This document shows positions 9,586-21,300 of a stretch of 60,188 nucleotides of DNA, piece by piece. Made by a program: the position numbers and the translations under genes. The number at the start of each line of letters is the position of its first letter. Position 1 is the first letter of the stretch. This stretch comes from Nemertoderma westbladi (lineage: Eukaryota > Xenacoelomorpha > Nemertodermatida > Nemertodermatidae), in the NCBI GenBank assembly GCA_032718475.1, contig JAUCBJ010009052.1, positions 1-60,188 of the forward strand, given 5' to 3'. Below the pieces are notes generated by a model. The model ran no database searches, was not told the DNA's origin, and worked only from the letters and a program-made list of their open reading frames with translations.

Positions 9586-12500
9586 ATGAATGCCCCCTGC
9601 TAACAGCAAACTCCCATGAATGCCCCCAGCTAACAGCAAACTCCCATGAATGCCCCCAGCTAACAGCAAACTCCCATGAATGCCCACAGCTAACAGCAAA
9701 CTCCCATGAATGCCCCCTGCTTACCGCAAACTCCCATGAATGCCCCCAGCTAACAGCAAACTCCCATGAATGCCCCCAGCTAACAGCAAACTCCCATGAA
9801 TGCCCACAGCTAACAGCAAACTCCCATGAATGCCCCCTGCTTACCGCAAACTCCCATGAATGCCCACAGCTAACAGCAAACTCCCATGAATGCCCCCTGC
9901 TTACCGCAAACTCCCATGAATGCCCCCAGCTAACAGCAAACTCCCATGAATGCCCCCAGCTAACAGCAAACTCCCATGAATGCCCCCTGCTTACCGCAAA
10001 CTCCCATGAATGCCCCCAGATAACAGCAAACTCCCATGAATTCCCCCAGCTAACAGCAAACTCCCATGAATGCCCCCAGCTAACAGAAAACTCCCATGAA
10101 TGCCCACAGCTAACAGCAAACTCCCATGAATGCCCCCTGCTTACCGCAAACTCCCATGAATGCCCACAGCTAACAGCAAACTCCCAAGAATGCCCCCTGC
10201 TTACCGCAAACTCCCATGAATGCCCCCAGCTAACAGCAAACTCCCATGAATGCCCCCAGCTAACAGCAAACTCACATGAATGCCCCCTGCTTACCGCAAA
10301 CTCCCATGAATGCCCCCAGCTAACAGCAAACTCCCATGAATGCCCCCTGCTTACCGCAAACTCCCATGAATGCCCCCAGCTAACAGCAAACTCCCATGAA
10401 TGCCCCCAGCTAACAGCAAACTCCCATGAATGCCCCCAGCTAACAGCAAACTCCCATGAATGCCCCCTGCTTACCGCAAACTCCCATGAATGCCCCCAGC
10501 TAACAGCAAACTCCCAAGAATGCCCCCTGCTTACCGCAAACGCCCATGAATGCTCCCAGCTAACAGCAAACTCCCATGAATGCCCCCAGCTAACAGCAAA
10601 CTCCCAAGAATGTCCCCAGCTAACAGCAAACTCCCAAGAATGCCCCCAGCTAACAGCAAACTCCCATGATTGCCCCCAGCTAGCAGCAAACTCCCATGAA
10701 TGGCCCCAGCTAACAGCAAACTCACATGAATGCCCCCTGCTTACCGCAAACTCCCATGAATGCCCCCAGCTAACAGCAAACTCCCATGAATGCCCCCAGT
10801 TAATAGCAAAATCCCATGAATGCACCCAGCTCACAGCAAAATCCCATGATTGCCCCCTGCTAGCAGCAAACTCCCATGAATGGCCCCAGCTAACAGCAAA
10901 CTCACATGAATGCCCCCTGCTTACCGCAAACTCCCATGAATGCCCCCAGCTAACAGCAAACTCCCATGAATGCCCCCAGCTAACAGCAAACTCCCATGAA
11001 TGCCCCCAGCTAACAGCAAACTCCCATGAATGCCCCCATTTAACAGCAAACTGCCATGAATGCCCCCTGCTTACCGCAAACTACCATGAATGCCCCCAGC
11101 TAACAGCAAACTCCCATGAATGCCCCCAGTTAATAGCAAAATCCCATGAATGCACCCAGCTCACAGCAAAATCCCATGATTGCCCCCTGCTAGCAGCAAA
11201 CTCCCATGAATGGCCCCAGCTAACAGCAAACTCACATGAATGCCCCCTGCTTACCGCAAACTCCCATGAATGCCCCCAGCTAACAGCAAACTCCCATGAA
11301 TGCCCCCAGCTAACAGCAAACTCCCATGAATGCCCCCAGCTAACAGCAAACTCCCATGAATGCCCCCATTTAACAGCAAACTCCCATGAATGCCCCCAGC
11401 TAATAGCAAACTCCCATGAATGCCCCAGCTAATAGCAAACTCCCATGAATGCCCCCAGCTAACAGCAAACTCCCAGGAATGCCCCCAGCTAACAGCAAAC
11501 TCCCATGAATGCCCCCAGTTAATAGCAAAATCCCATGAATGCACCCAGCTCACAGCAAACTCCCATGAATGCCCCCAGCTAACAGCAAACTCCCATGAAT
11601 GCCCCCAGCTAACAGCAAACTCCCATGAATGCCCCCAGCTAACAGCAAACTCCCATGAATGCCCCCAGCTAACAGCAAACTCCCATGAATGCCCCCAGCT
11701 AACAGCAAACTCCCATGAATGCCCCCAGCTAACAGCAAAATCCCATGATTGCCCCCTGCTAGCAGCAAACTCCCATGAATGGCCCCAGCTAACAGCAAAC
11801 TCCCATGAATGCCCCCAGCTAACAGCAAACTCCCATGAATGCCCCCAGCTAACAGCAAACTCCCATGAATGCCCACAGCTAACAGCAAACTCCCATGAAT
11901 GCCCACAGCTAACAGCAAACTCCCATGAATGCCCCCAGCTAACAGCAAAATCCCATGATTGCCCCCTGCTAGCAGCAAACTCCCATGAATGGCCCCAGCT
12001 AACAGCAAACTCCCATAACTCCCATGAATGCCCCCAGCTAACAGCAAACTCCCATGAATGCCCCCAGCTAACAGCAAACTCCCATGAATGCCCACAGCTA
12101 ACAGCAAACTCCCATGAAGGCCCCCTGCTTACCGCAAACTCCCATGAATGTCCCCAGCTAACAGCAAACTCCCATGAATGCCCCCTGCTTACCGCAAACT
12201 CCCATGAATGCCCCCAGCTAACAGAAAACTCCCATGAATGCCACCAGCTAACAGCAAACTCCCATGAATGCCCCCAGCTAACAGCAAACTCCCATGAATG
12301 CCGCCTGCTTACCGCAAACTCCCATGAATGCCCCCAGCTAACAGCAATCTCCCATGAATGCCCCCAGCTAACAGCAAACTCCCATGAATGCCCACAGCTA
12401 ACAGCAAACTCCCATGAATGCCCCCAGCTAACAGCAATCTCCCATGAATGCCCCCAGCTAACAGCAATCTCCCATGAATGCCCCCAGCTAACAGCAAACT

Positions 12501-13252
12501 CCCATGAATGCCCCCAGCTAACAGCAAACTCCCATGAATGCCCCCAGCTAACAGCAATCTCCCATAAATTCCCCCAGCTAACAGCAATCGCCCATGGATG
12601 ATCCCAGCTAACAGCAAATTCCCATGAATGCCCCCAGCTAACAGCAAACTCCCATGAATGCCCCTAGCTAACAGCAAACTCCCATGAATGCCCCCTGCTA
12701 ACAGCAAACTCCCATGAATGCCCCCAGCTAACAGCAAACTCCCATGAATGCCCCCAGCTAACAGCAATCTCCCATGAATGCTCCCAGCTAACAGCAAACT
12801 CCCATGAATGCCCCCAGCTTACCGCAAACTCCCATGAATACCCCCAGCTAACAGCAATCTCCCATGAATGCCCCCAGCTAACAGCAATCTCCCATGAATG
12901 CTCCCAGCTAACAGCAAACTCCCATGAATGCCCCCAGCTAACAGCAAACTCCCATGAATGCCCCCTTGCTAACAGCAAACTCCCATGAATGCCCCCAGCT
13001 AACAGCAAACTCCCATTAATGCCCCCAGCTAACAGCAATCTCCCATGAATGCTCCCAGCTAACAGCAAACTCCCATGAATGCCCCCAGCTAACAGCAAAC
13101 TCCCATGAATGCCCCAGATAACAGCAATCTCCCATGAATGCCCCCAGCTAACAGCAAACTCCCATGAATGCTCCCAGCTAACAGCAAACTCCCATGAATG
13201 CCCCCAGCTAACAGCAAACTCCCATGAATGCCCCCAGCTAACAGCAAACACC
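9586..13252. repeat. 30-bp minisatellite, about 122 copies
   Basis: The unit comprises ATGAATGCCCCCAGC, TAACAGC and AAACTCCC. Variants include CCCCCTGCTTACCGC, CCCACAGC, CTCCCAGC and AATCTCCC. Because 30 is divisible by three and the unit lacks stops in several frames, long ORFs occur on both strands (431 aa on minus at 9539-10834 with GHSWEFAVSW repeats; 393 aa on plus at 11420-12601 with ECPQLTANSH repeats). Single-base indels (near 11424, 12016, 12965, 13109) shift the frame, arguing against coding. Higher-order blocks exist: a marker ending CCATGATTGCCCCCTGCTAG recurs 330 bp apart (about 10841, 11171) and 208-210 bp apart (about 11741, 11949). Confidence 0.97.
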
Positions 13253-14837
13253 CCGGATGGGGGGGGGGGGGGGGGGAGCAACAGGCGCTGGAAGGTGCCA
13301 CCCCGGCTCCCATTGCAAGCACGACAATGACATGCGTGAACACCCCAGGTTGGCAGCAGACCCCCTGGATGGGGGAAGCATTGTATCACTCAAAATGTGG
13401 TAGCAAAAATGGGACTCAATTTTTTTAATGAGTTTCACATGGAGGATAAATACCAGGTGAAGGCAAAAAAAACATTGAAACGGGGGGATTATAACTCGTT
13501 TGCATTAAAATCCTGAATGGTATATACTGTACCACCTGAGATACCTCAAGTTTCCTGCTAATATTTACATTTACTTCATTGCCGGGACATAAAACCATGA
13601 GAAACCATAGCACCGTAAAAATGCAGCTTATGCTGGATTTAGCTCATTTAGCTCATAATGTGGTCCACCTCACATCCCATTTTTTATTTACTTTTGATGT
13701 TTAAATATAGCAGTTATAGTTTCTCTTGTTGGCTAGGAACTGACTTTAAGTAAATAAACACCATTAAATTGGTATATATCAATCGATTAGATAAGGCCAA
13801 GGCGGGATTAACCCTGAAAGGATTTCCACCCAGGATTTATAAACCACTCCCCCACCCCCCCCCCCCCCCCCCCCCCCCCATGGTGGTCCTATTATACGTA
13901 TCATTTACCACCACAGTCCACTGCCCAGGGATCAGCAGTTACTCATTATCGATCCTAATACCATTAAGGAATGGTTTAGCCTCACCTCCACAACTTTCTT
14001 TTATATATCGGTTTTTGGAATTAATCAAAATAATGTCCGACGATTTATTGAACGGACCGTGTGATATAGTTTTATGTTTTAGTTTGAATTTGTAATACTC
14101 CGATCAGCACAGAGGACAGAGGGAGATTGTATTTCGTTTTCTATGATGCATTGCCGGAGCTCTGTACAAAATAAACAATGCCCCCAGCACCAGTGTGATA
14201 TACGCCCAGAATGGTAAATTAAATCCGATTCTAAATACAATCTAGAAAGGATAGCATTAGTTTAGAGCTAATCACCTTGGAATAAAACTAGTGGGTTCTA
14301 TCTAACAAGGAATGTAATCCAATTATATAATTGGCATACAGGTTTATGGCGACTCAGAAAGTCAACTGAAGGACTCTCAATTACCGGCACTGGTGTCAGT
14401 GTACAGTACATCATGTTGGATGCTCTCATTGATTGTTCAAGTGTGTGTGGCTGGAAGGAAGAATTGTAGTGTGTGTGGTGTGTGATAGCATGTCCTATCT
14501 AATGTTGAGATTTTCTAAAATGAAAAGAATGTGTAGAGTAAACCTCATGTATGTTTCTCCATAATTTACTTAGATTATTACGGTATCTATTATGTACAAT
14601 AGAAATGACCGAATAGTTTGGAGGGTAGATTTGGTTCTGGAAATGAGGTGCAACCGATTGTAGAGCACCTCATTGCTTCAACATTCATTGCTCATAGCAC
14701 CTCAACTTTAAGAGAAACAGTGATGCAATCCCTGTCTTACCTGTCTTATGTAACAACAAAGAGAGCTCTGAATGCAAGCCTTCAAGTTGCATCTGATATC
14801 AATTGAGATTATGGACCTCACTATTTGTTACTTTCTA
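13253..14837. other. Non-genic stretch with G-run and C-run
   Basis: Starts with a G18 run (13259-13276) that ends the 30-bp array and contains a C25 run (13855-13879). Sequence at 13290-13385 echoes the array edge (AACACCCC, GGATGGGGG). No gene is recognised; short ORFs such as 13769-14095 and 14618-14806 show no domain. Confidence 0.5.
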
Positions 14838-15959
14838 ACAAGTTACTTTACTTTCACCAAACACATTGTAACAAGTTATTTCACTTTCACCAAACACTTT
14901 GTTACAAGTTATTTCACTTTCACCAAACACTTTGTTACAAGTTATTTCACTTTCACCAAACACTTTGTTACAAGTTATTTCACTTTCACCAAACACTTTG
15001 TTACAAGTTATTTCACTTTCACCAAACACATTGTAACAAGTTATTTTACTTTCACCAAACACTTTGTTACAAGTTATTTCACTTTCACCAAACACTTTGT
15101 TACAAGTTATTTCACTTTCACCAAACACTTTGTTACAAGTTATTTTACTTTCAACAAACACTTTGTTACAAGTTATTTCACTTTCACCAAACACTTTGAT
15201 ACAAGTTATTTCACTTTCACCAAACACTTTGTTACAAGTTATTTCACTTTCACCAAACACTTTGTTACAAGTTATTTCACTTTCACCAAACACTTTGTTA
15301 CAAGTTATTTCACTTTCACCAAACACTTTGTTACAAGTTATTTCACTTTCACCAAACACTTTGTTACAAGTTATTTCACTTTCACCAAACACTTTGTTAC
15401 AAGTTATTTCACTTTCACCAAACACATTGTAACAAGTTATTTTACTTTCACCAAACACTTTGTTACAAGTTATTTCACTTTCACCAAACACTTTGTTACA
15501 AGTTATTTCACTTTCACCAAACACTTTGTTACAAGTTATTTTACTTTCAACAAACACTTTGTTACAAGTTATTTCACTTTCACCAAACACTTTGATACAA
15601 GTTATTTCACTTTCACCAAACACTTTGTTACAAGTTATTTCACTTTCACCAAACACTTTGATACAAGTTATTTCACTTTCACCAAACAGTTTGTTACAAG
15701 TTATTTCACTTTCACCAAACACTTTGTTACAAGTTATTTTACTTTCAACAAACACTTTGTTACAAGTTATTTCACTTTCACCAAACACTTTGTTACAAGT
15801 TATTTTACTTTCAACAAACACTTTGTTACAAGTTATTTCACTTTCACCAAACACTTTGTTACAAGTTATTTCACTTTCACCAAACACTTTGATACAAGTT
15901 ATTTTACTTTCACCAAACACCTTGTTACAAGTTATTTCACTTTCACTTAACACTTTGTT
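14838..15959. repeat. 33-bp minisatellite, about 34 copies
   Basis: The unit comprises ACAAGTTATTTCACTTTCACC and AAACACTTTGTT. It encodes TSYFTFTKHFV on plus (392-aa ORF, 14772-15950) and CNKVFGESEIT on minus (388-aa ORF, 14835-16001), again because 33 is a multiple of three. Variants (ACATTGTAAC, TTTCAACAAAC, TTTGATAC) recur at 396 bp, for example TTGTAACAAG at 15031 and 15427, so a 12-unit block has been duplicated. Confidence 0.97.
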
Positions 15960-15981
15960 ACCAGACTTTCTCAAGTCTGGT
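15960..15981. repeat. Perfect hairpin at the end of the 33-bp array
   Basis: ACCAGACTT-TCTC-AAGTCTGGT: a 9-bp perfect stem with a 4-nt loop, at the point where the array loses its period. It may mark the array boundary. Confidence 0.8.
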
Positions 15982-17221
15982 GCTCCTGAGAAGCAGACCA
16001 TGGAAAGTTATTGACTGGAAGAAAGTTATTTTATTAATCTGCTAATATTATTTAACAAACAATGTTTATGAATGAAATACTTTCTACCACTAAACATGAA
16101 TGTTCATCTATAATGTGTCACTTAAATATATACAGTATGTACGGTACCATGGAAACAAAGCTAAATATCAATAAACCCTTAGAGAGAAACCTTTTCACCA
16201 AATGGCATAATTTATAGATTTAATATCAGACAGAAACAAAAGAATACAGACATGCAGTAGTCTGTTATATATCGGTTACATTATATGTTATTACTTTTGT
16301 GTTGTTAATTTTGATAACGGGTCGACGAGGGGTCTACATTTTCTGTTCAGTGTTAAACAGCGGTGCCCCAAAATTAAACATTTCCGTACTAAATAAATCA
16401 AGAATAATTACATTTTTAAACATCTTTGTCCCCTTTATATGCGCATTCCTATTACAGTTAATATTATCACACCATTCATACTGTAATAATGTGGTTTAAC
16501 TTTAACATTTAACATCAACAACATAATAGCACATTGAGCAAATGTAGAAAATCGCCATGGCTGTTTAATAAATACTCGAACCTCTAGAACGAATTAAAAT
16601 TAAATGTTATTAATAAAAACTATTACATATTACTCGGCTGTTCTATACACTTTAGTATATTGTCTTTTAGTTACAATAACGTGCCAGTAATCCTATCCTT
16701 TCTCTTGCTGAACTGTTTTGGTTATATTAACTTTGCGGCAGACAATTCCCCCAGTCCAAAGATAAATTTTTATCCCTCGCATAATCCTTGAAGAAAATTA
16801 TGTTCCATATTTCTAATTACATAAAGTTTGTGTTTTATTGTAATTTTAAATTTATTGAACTTAAAGATATACATGTTACTACATACAAACATATATAAAC
16901 AAACATAATATTATGGTATGACTATTCTGTTTGTTGGAAAGTTCACTCAAAAAGAAAAGCTGCCAATCATTGTATTCGTGGGAAATGTTGCTCAAACTGA
17001 ATCAACAAATTCAGACATGATGGAATATTTCCTACGCAATATATTAATAAGGCGTAAGAAATAATAACAGTGAAAGTGAAGCACTTTCATATACAATCGG
17101 ATGACTATATAACTTTTGATAATTTTAGGAATTGATTCTGCGCTTGAATTCTTACGAACTAAATTTTATAACTATTTATTTATTATATTGTAAACAAATA
17201 GGGTCTTTCCCCACTGACCCC
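15982..17221. other. AT-rich spacer, no gene
   Basis: No recognisable coding, RNA or repeat signature. Short ORFs at 16299-16499 and 17132 onward have no domain. Confidence 0.5.
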
Positions 17222-17715
17222 AAATTATTATCAGGGACACCCCACCCCCCCCCCCCCCCCTCCCCCACACTCCCCACACACACCACTCACTATCAACACC
17301 CTTCCCCGCATAACCCCCACCACAACCACACCACCACACACACCCCACCCACCACCGCCACCACCCCCACACCCCCACACACACACACCCCACACACACC
17401 ACCACACACACACCAACTCACCACCACCACCACCACCATCCCCACCCCCCCCCCACACACCGCACACACACCACTCACTATCAACACCCTTCCCCGCATA
17501 ACCCCCACCACAACCACACCACCACACACACCCCAACCCACCACCACCGCAACCCCCACCCCCCCACACACACACCCCACACACACCACTCACTATCAAC
17601 ACCCTTCCCCGCATAACCCCCACCCCAATCCCACCACCACACACACACCACCCACCACCGCCACCACCACCACCACCACCCCACACCCCCCCCCCCCCCA
17701 ACACACACACCAAAC
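17222..17715. repeat. C/A-rich low-complexity block with three long sub-repeats
   Basis: Nearly pure C and A on plus (CACCACCACA, ACACACACC, C16 at 17245-17260). Within it ACTCACTATCAACACCCTTC followed by CCCGCATAACCCCCAC recurs at about 17285, 17473 and 17589, so the block is a degenerate tandem macro-repeat. The many glycine-, valine- and proline-rich ORFs are composition artefacts. Confidence 0.9.
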
Positions 17716-17811
17716 CCCCCGATGGGTTGGCCCCTGAGTATCAGAGAGCGATGTTATACATCTATGGGTGACGGGGTTGCTGATTGCCTGGGTTGGCAAT
17801 TATTTCCTTTC

Positions 17812-18069
17812 TTTTTCACCCGGGTGAAAAACATTCATTAACACCCTGGTGAAAAACATTTCATTTGAATGTTTAACTTATAGACTTTCGTTTATTACTT
17901 TGGTTAGAAAACATGTCGCTGCAACCTGTTCCTTCCCGCTTCCATTAATTGATTATTATGTTAATCTGGATCAAAAAGAACTTTCGATATTATTTATAAA
18001 GAAACCAACCACTAACCAACTACATGTATTCAGGGTTCTGACACATCTTTTTCACCCGGGTGATAAAAA
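17812..18069. repeat. Palindromic CACCCGGGTG motifs flanking a 216-bp segment
   Basis: Perfect 20-bp palindrome TTTTTCACCCGGGTGAAAAA at 17812-17831, a degenerate version (ACACCCTGGTGAAAAAC) at 17841-17857, and a third near-copy TTTTTCACCCGGGTGATAAA at 18048-18067. The interval holds a small ORF (17849-18103, 84 aa) with no recognisable domain. The symmetry could mark element ends or a dimeric protein site. Confidence 0.6.
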
Positions 18070-18346
18070 AATGGAAATAATTGGTCGCTATCAGCCACGG
18101 TAGAAAATAGTTATTTGTTTTAAGTAATAAATACGTACTTTATTTCACAAAATTGCCTTTTCACCTTCCTTTCACGCAGTAATTTGTATTTATTTAATTC
18201 ACAAAAAAACTTGCCACTTAATGCTATATATAGTTCAGAGTTTAGATTTCAGCACCGCACCATCAGCATAATATAAAATAACACAAAATGAAAAAGGAAA
18301 AATGTAACTCATCCTCTATGATACAGCAAAGGTAAATAGTAAACCA
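18070..18346. other. Left flank of the 50-bp satellite
   Basis: AT-rich unique-looking sequence; no gene. The array begins at CATAGTACCGATAGCAGG. Confidence 0.5.
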
Positions 18347-21300
18347 TAGTACCGATAGCAGGATAAAGACATGGATTTATTCACACTGGTACTAAGTAGT
18401 ACCGATAGCAGGATAAAGACATGGATTTATTCACAGTGGTACTAAGTAGTACCGATAGCAGGATAAAGACATGGATTTATTCACACTGGTACTAAGTAGT
18501 ACCGATAGCAGGATAAAGACATGGATTTATTCACACTGGTACTAAGTAGTACCGATAGCAGGATAAAGACATGGATTTATTCACACTGGTACTAAGTAGT
18601 ACCGATAGCAGGATAAAGACATGGATTTATTCACACTGGTACTAAGTAGTACCGATAGCAGGATAAAGACATGGATTTATTCACACTGGTACTAAGTAGT
18701 ACCGATAGCAGGATAAAGACATGGATTTATTCACACTGGTACTAAGTAGTACCGATAGCAGGATAAAGACATGGATTTATTCACACTGGTACTAAGTAGT
18801 ACCGATAGCAGGATAAAGACATGGATTTATTCACACTGGTACTAAGTAGTACCGATAGCAGGATAAAGACATGGATTTATTCACACTGGTACTAAGTAGT
18901 ACCGATAGCAGGATAAAGACATGGATTTATTCACACTGGTACTAAGTAGTACCGATAGCAGGATAAAGACATGGATTTATTCACACTGGTACTAAGTAGT
19001 ACCGATAGCAGGATAAAGACATGGATTTATTCACACTGGTACTAAGTAGTACCGATAGCAGGATAAAGACATGGATTTATTCACACTGGTACTAAGTAGT
19101 ACCGATAGCAGGATAAAGACATGGATTTATTCACACTGGTACTAAGTAGTACCGATAGCAGGATAAAGACATGGATTTATTCACACTGGTACTAAGTAGT
19201 ACCGATAGCAGGATAAAGACATGGATTTATTCACACTGGTACTAAGTAGTACCGATAGCAGGATAAAGACATGGATTTATTCACACTGGTACTAAGTAGT
19301 ACCGATAGCAGGATAAAGACATGGATTTATTCACACTGGTACTAAGTAGTACCGATAGCAGGATAAAGACATGGATTTATTCACACTGGTACTAAGTAGT
19401 ACCGATAGCAGGATAAAGACATGGATTTATTCACACTGGTACTAAGTAGTACCGATAGCAGGATAAAGACATGGATTTATTCACACTGGTACTAAGTAGT
19501 ACCGATAGCAGGATAAAGACATGGATTTATTCACACTGGTACTAAGTAGTACCGATAGCAGGATAAAGACATGGATTTATTCACACTGGTACTAAGTAGT
19601 ACCGATAGCAGGATAAAGACATGGATTTATTCACACTGGTACTAAGTAGTACCGATAGCAGGATAAAGACATGGATTTATTCACACTGGTACTAAGTAGT
19701 ACCGATAGCAGGATAAAGACATGGATTTATTCACACTGGTACTAAGTAGTACCGATAGCAGGATAAAGACATGGATTTATTCACACTGGTACTAAGTAGT
19801 ACCGATAGCAGGATAAAGACATGGATTTATTCACACTGGTACTAAGTAGTACCGATAGCAGGATAAAGACATGGATTTATTCACACTGGTACTAAGTAGT
19901 ACCGATAGCAGGATAAAGACATGGATTTATTCACACTGGTACTAAGTAGTACCGATAGCAGGATAAAGACATGGATTTATTCACACTGGTACTAAGTAGT
20001 ACCGATAGCAGGATAAAGACATGGATTTATTCACACTGGTACTAAGTAGTACCGATAGCAGGATAAAGACATGGATTTATTCACACTGGTACTAAGTAGT
20101 ACCGATAGCAGGATAAAGACATGGATTTATTCACACTGGTACTAAGTAGTACAGATAGCAGGATAAAGACATGGATTTATTCACACTGGTACTAAGTAGT
20201 ACCGATAGCAGGATAAAGACATGGATTTATTCACACTGGTACTAAGTAGTACCGATAGCAGGATAAAGACATGGATTTATTCACACTGGTACTAAGTAGT
20301 ACCGATAGCAGGATAAAGACATGGATTTATTCACACTGGTACTAAGTAGTACCGATAGCAGGATAAAGACATGGATTTATTCACACTGGTACTAAGTAGT
20401 ACCGATAGCAGGATAAAGACATGGATTTATTCACACTGGTACTAAGTAGTACCGATAGCAGGATAAAGACATGGATTTATTCACACTGGTACTAAGTAGT
20501 ACCGATAGCAGGATAAAGACATGGATTTATTCACACTGGTACTAAGTAGTACCGATAGCAGGATAAAGACATGGATTTATTCACACTGGTACTAAGTAGT
20601 ACCGATAGCAGGATAAAGACATGGATTTATTCACACTGGTACTAAGTAGTACCGATAGCAGGATAAAGACATGGATTTATTCACACTGGTACTAAGTAGT
20701 ACCGATAGCAGGATAAAGACATGGATTTATTCACACTGGTACTAAGTAGTACCGATAGCAGGATAAAGACATGGATTTATTCACACTGGTACTAAGTAGT
20801 ACCGATAGCAGGATAAAGACATGGATTTATTCACACTGGTACTAAGTAGTACCGATAGCAGGATAAAGACATGGATTTATTCACACTGGTACTAAGTAGT
20901 ACCGATAGCAGGATAAAGACATGGATTTATTCACACTGGTACTAAGTAGTACCGATAGCAGGATAAAGACATGGATTTATTCACACTGGTACTAAGTAGT
21001 ACCGATAGCAGGATAAAGACATGGATTTATTCACACTGGTACTAAGTAGTACCGATAGCAGGATAAAGACATGGATTTATTCACACTGGTACTAAGTAGT
21101 ACCGATAGCAGGATAAAGACATGGATTTATTCACACTGGTACTAAGTAGTACCGATAGCAGGATAAAGACATGGATTTATTCACACTGGTACTAAGTAGT
21201 ACCGATAGCAGGATAAAGACATGGATTTATTCACACTGGTACTAAGTAGTACCGATAGCAGGATAAAGACATGGATTTATTCACACTGGTACTAAGTAGT

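Noticed and set aside
9539-10834. 431-aa minus-strand ORF with GHSWEFAVSW repeats
   Set aside because: Product of a 30-bp tandem array open in several frames on both strands; indels break it and it has no flanking unique coding sequence.
11420-12601. 393-aa plus-strand ORF with ECPQLTANSH repeats
   Set aside because: Same 30-bp array artefact on the opposite strand.
14772-16001. 392-aa and 388-aa ORFs on both strands
   Set aside because: Both come from the 33-bp array; equal openness on both strands argues against coding.
17132-17799. Proline/threonine-rich and glycine/valine-rich ORFs
   Set aside because: Composition artefacts of a C/A-rich low-complexity block.
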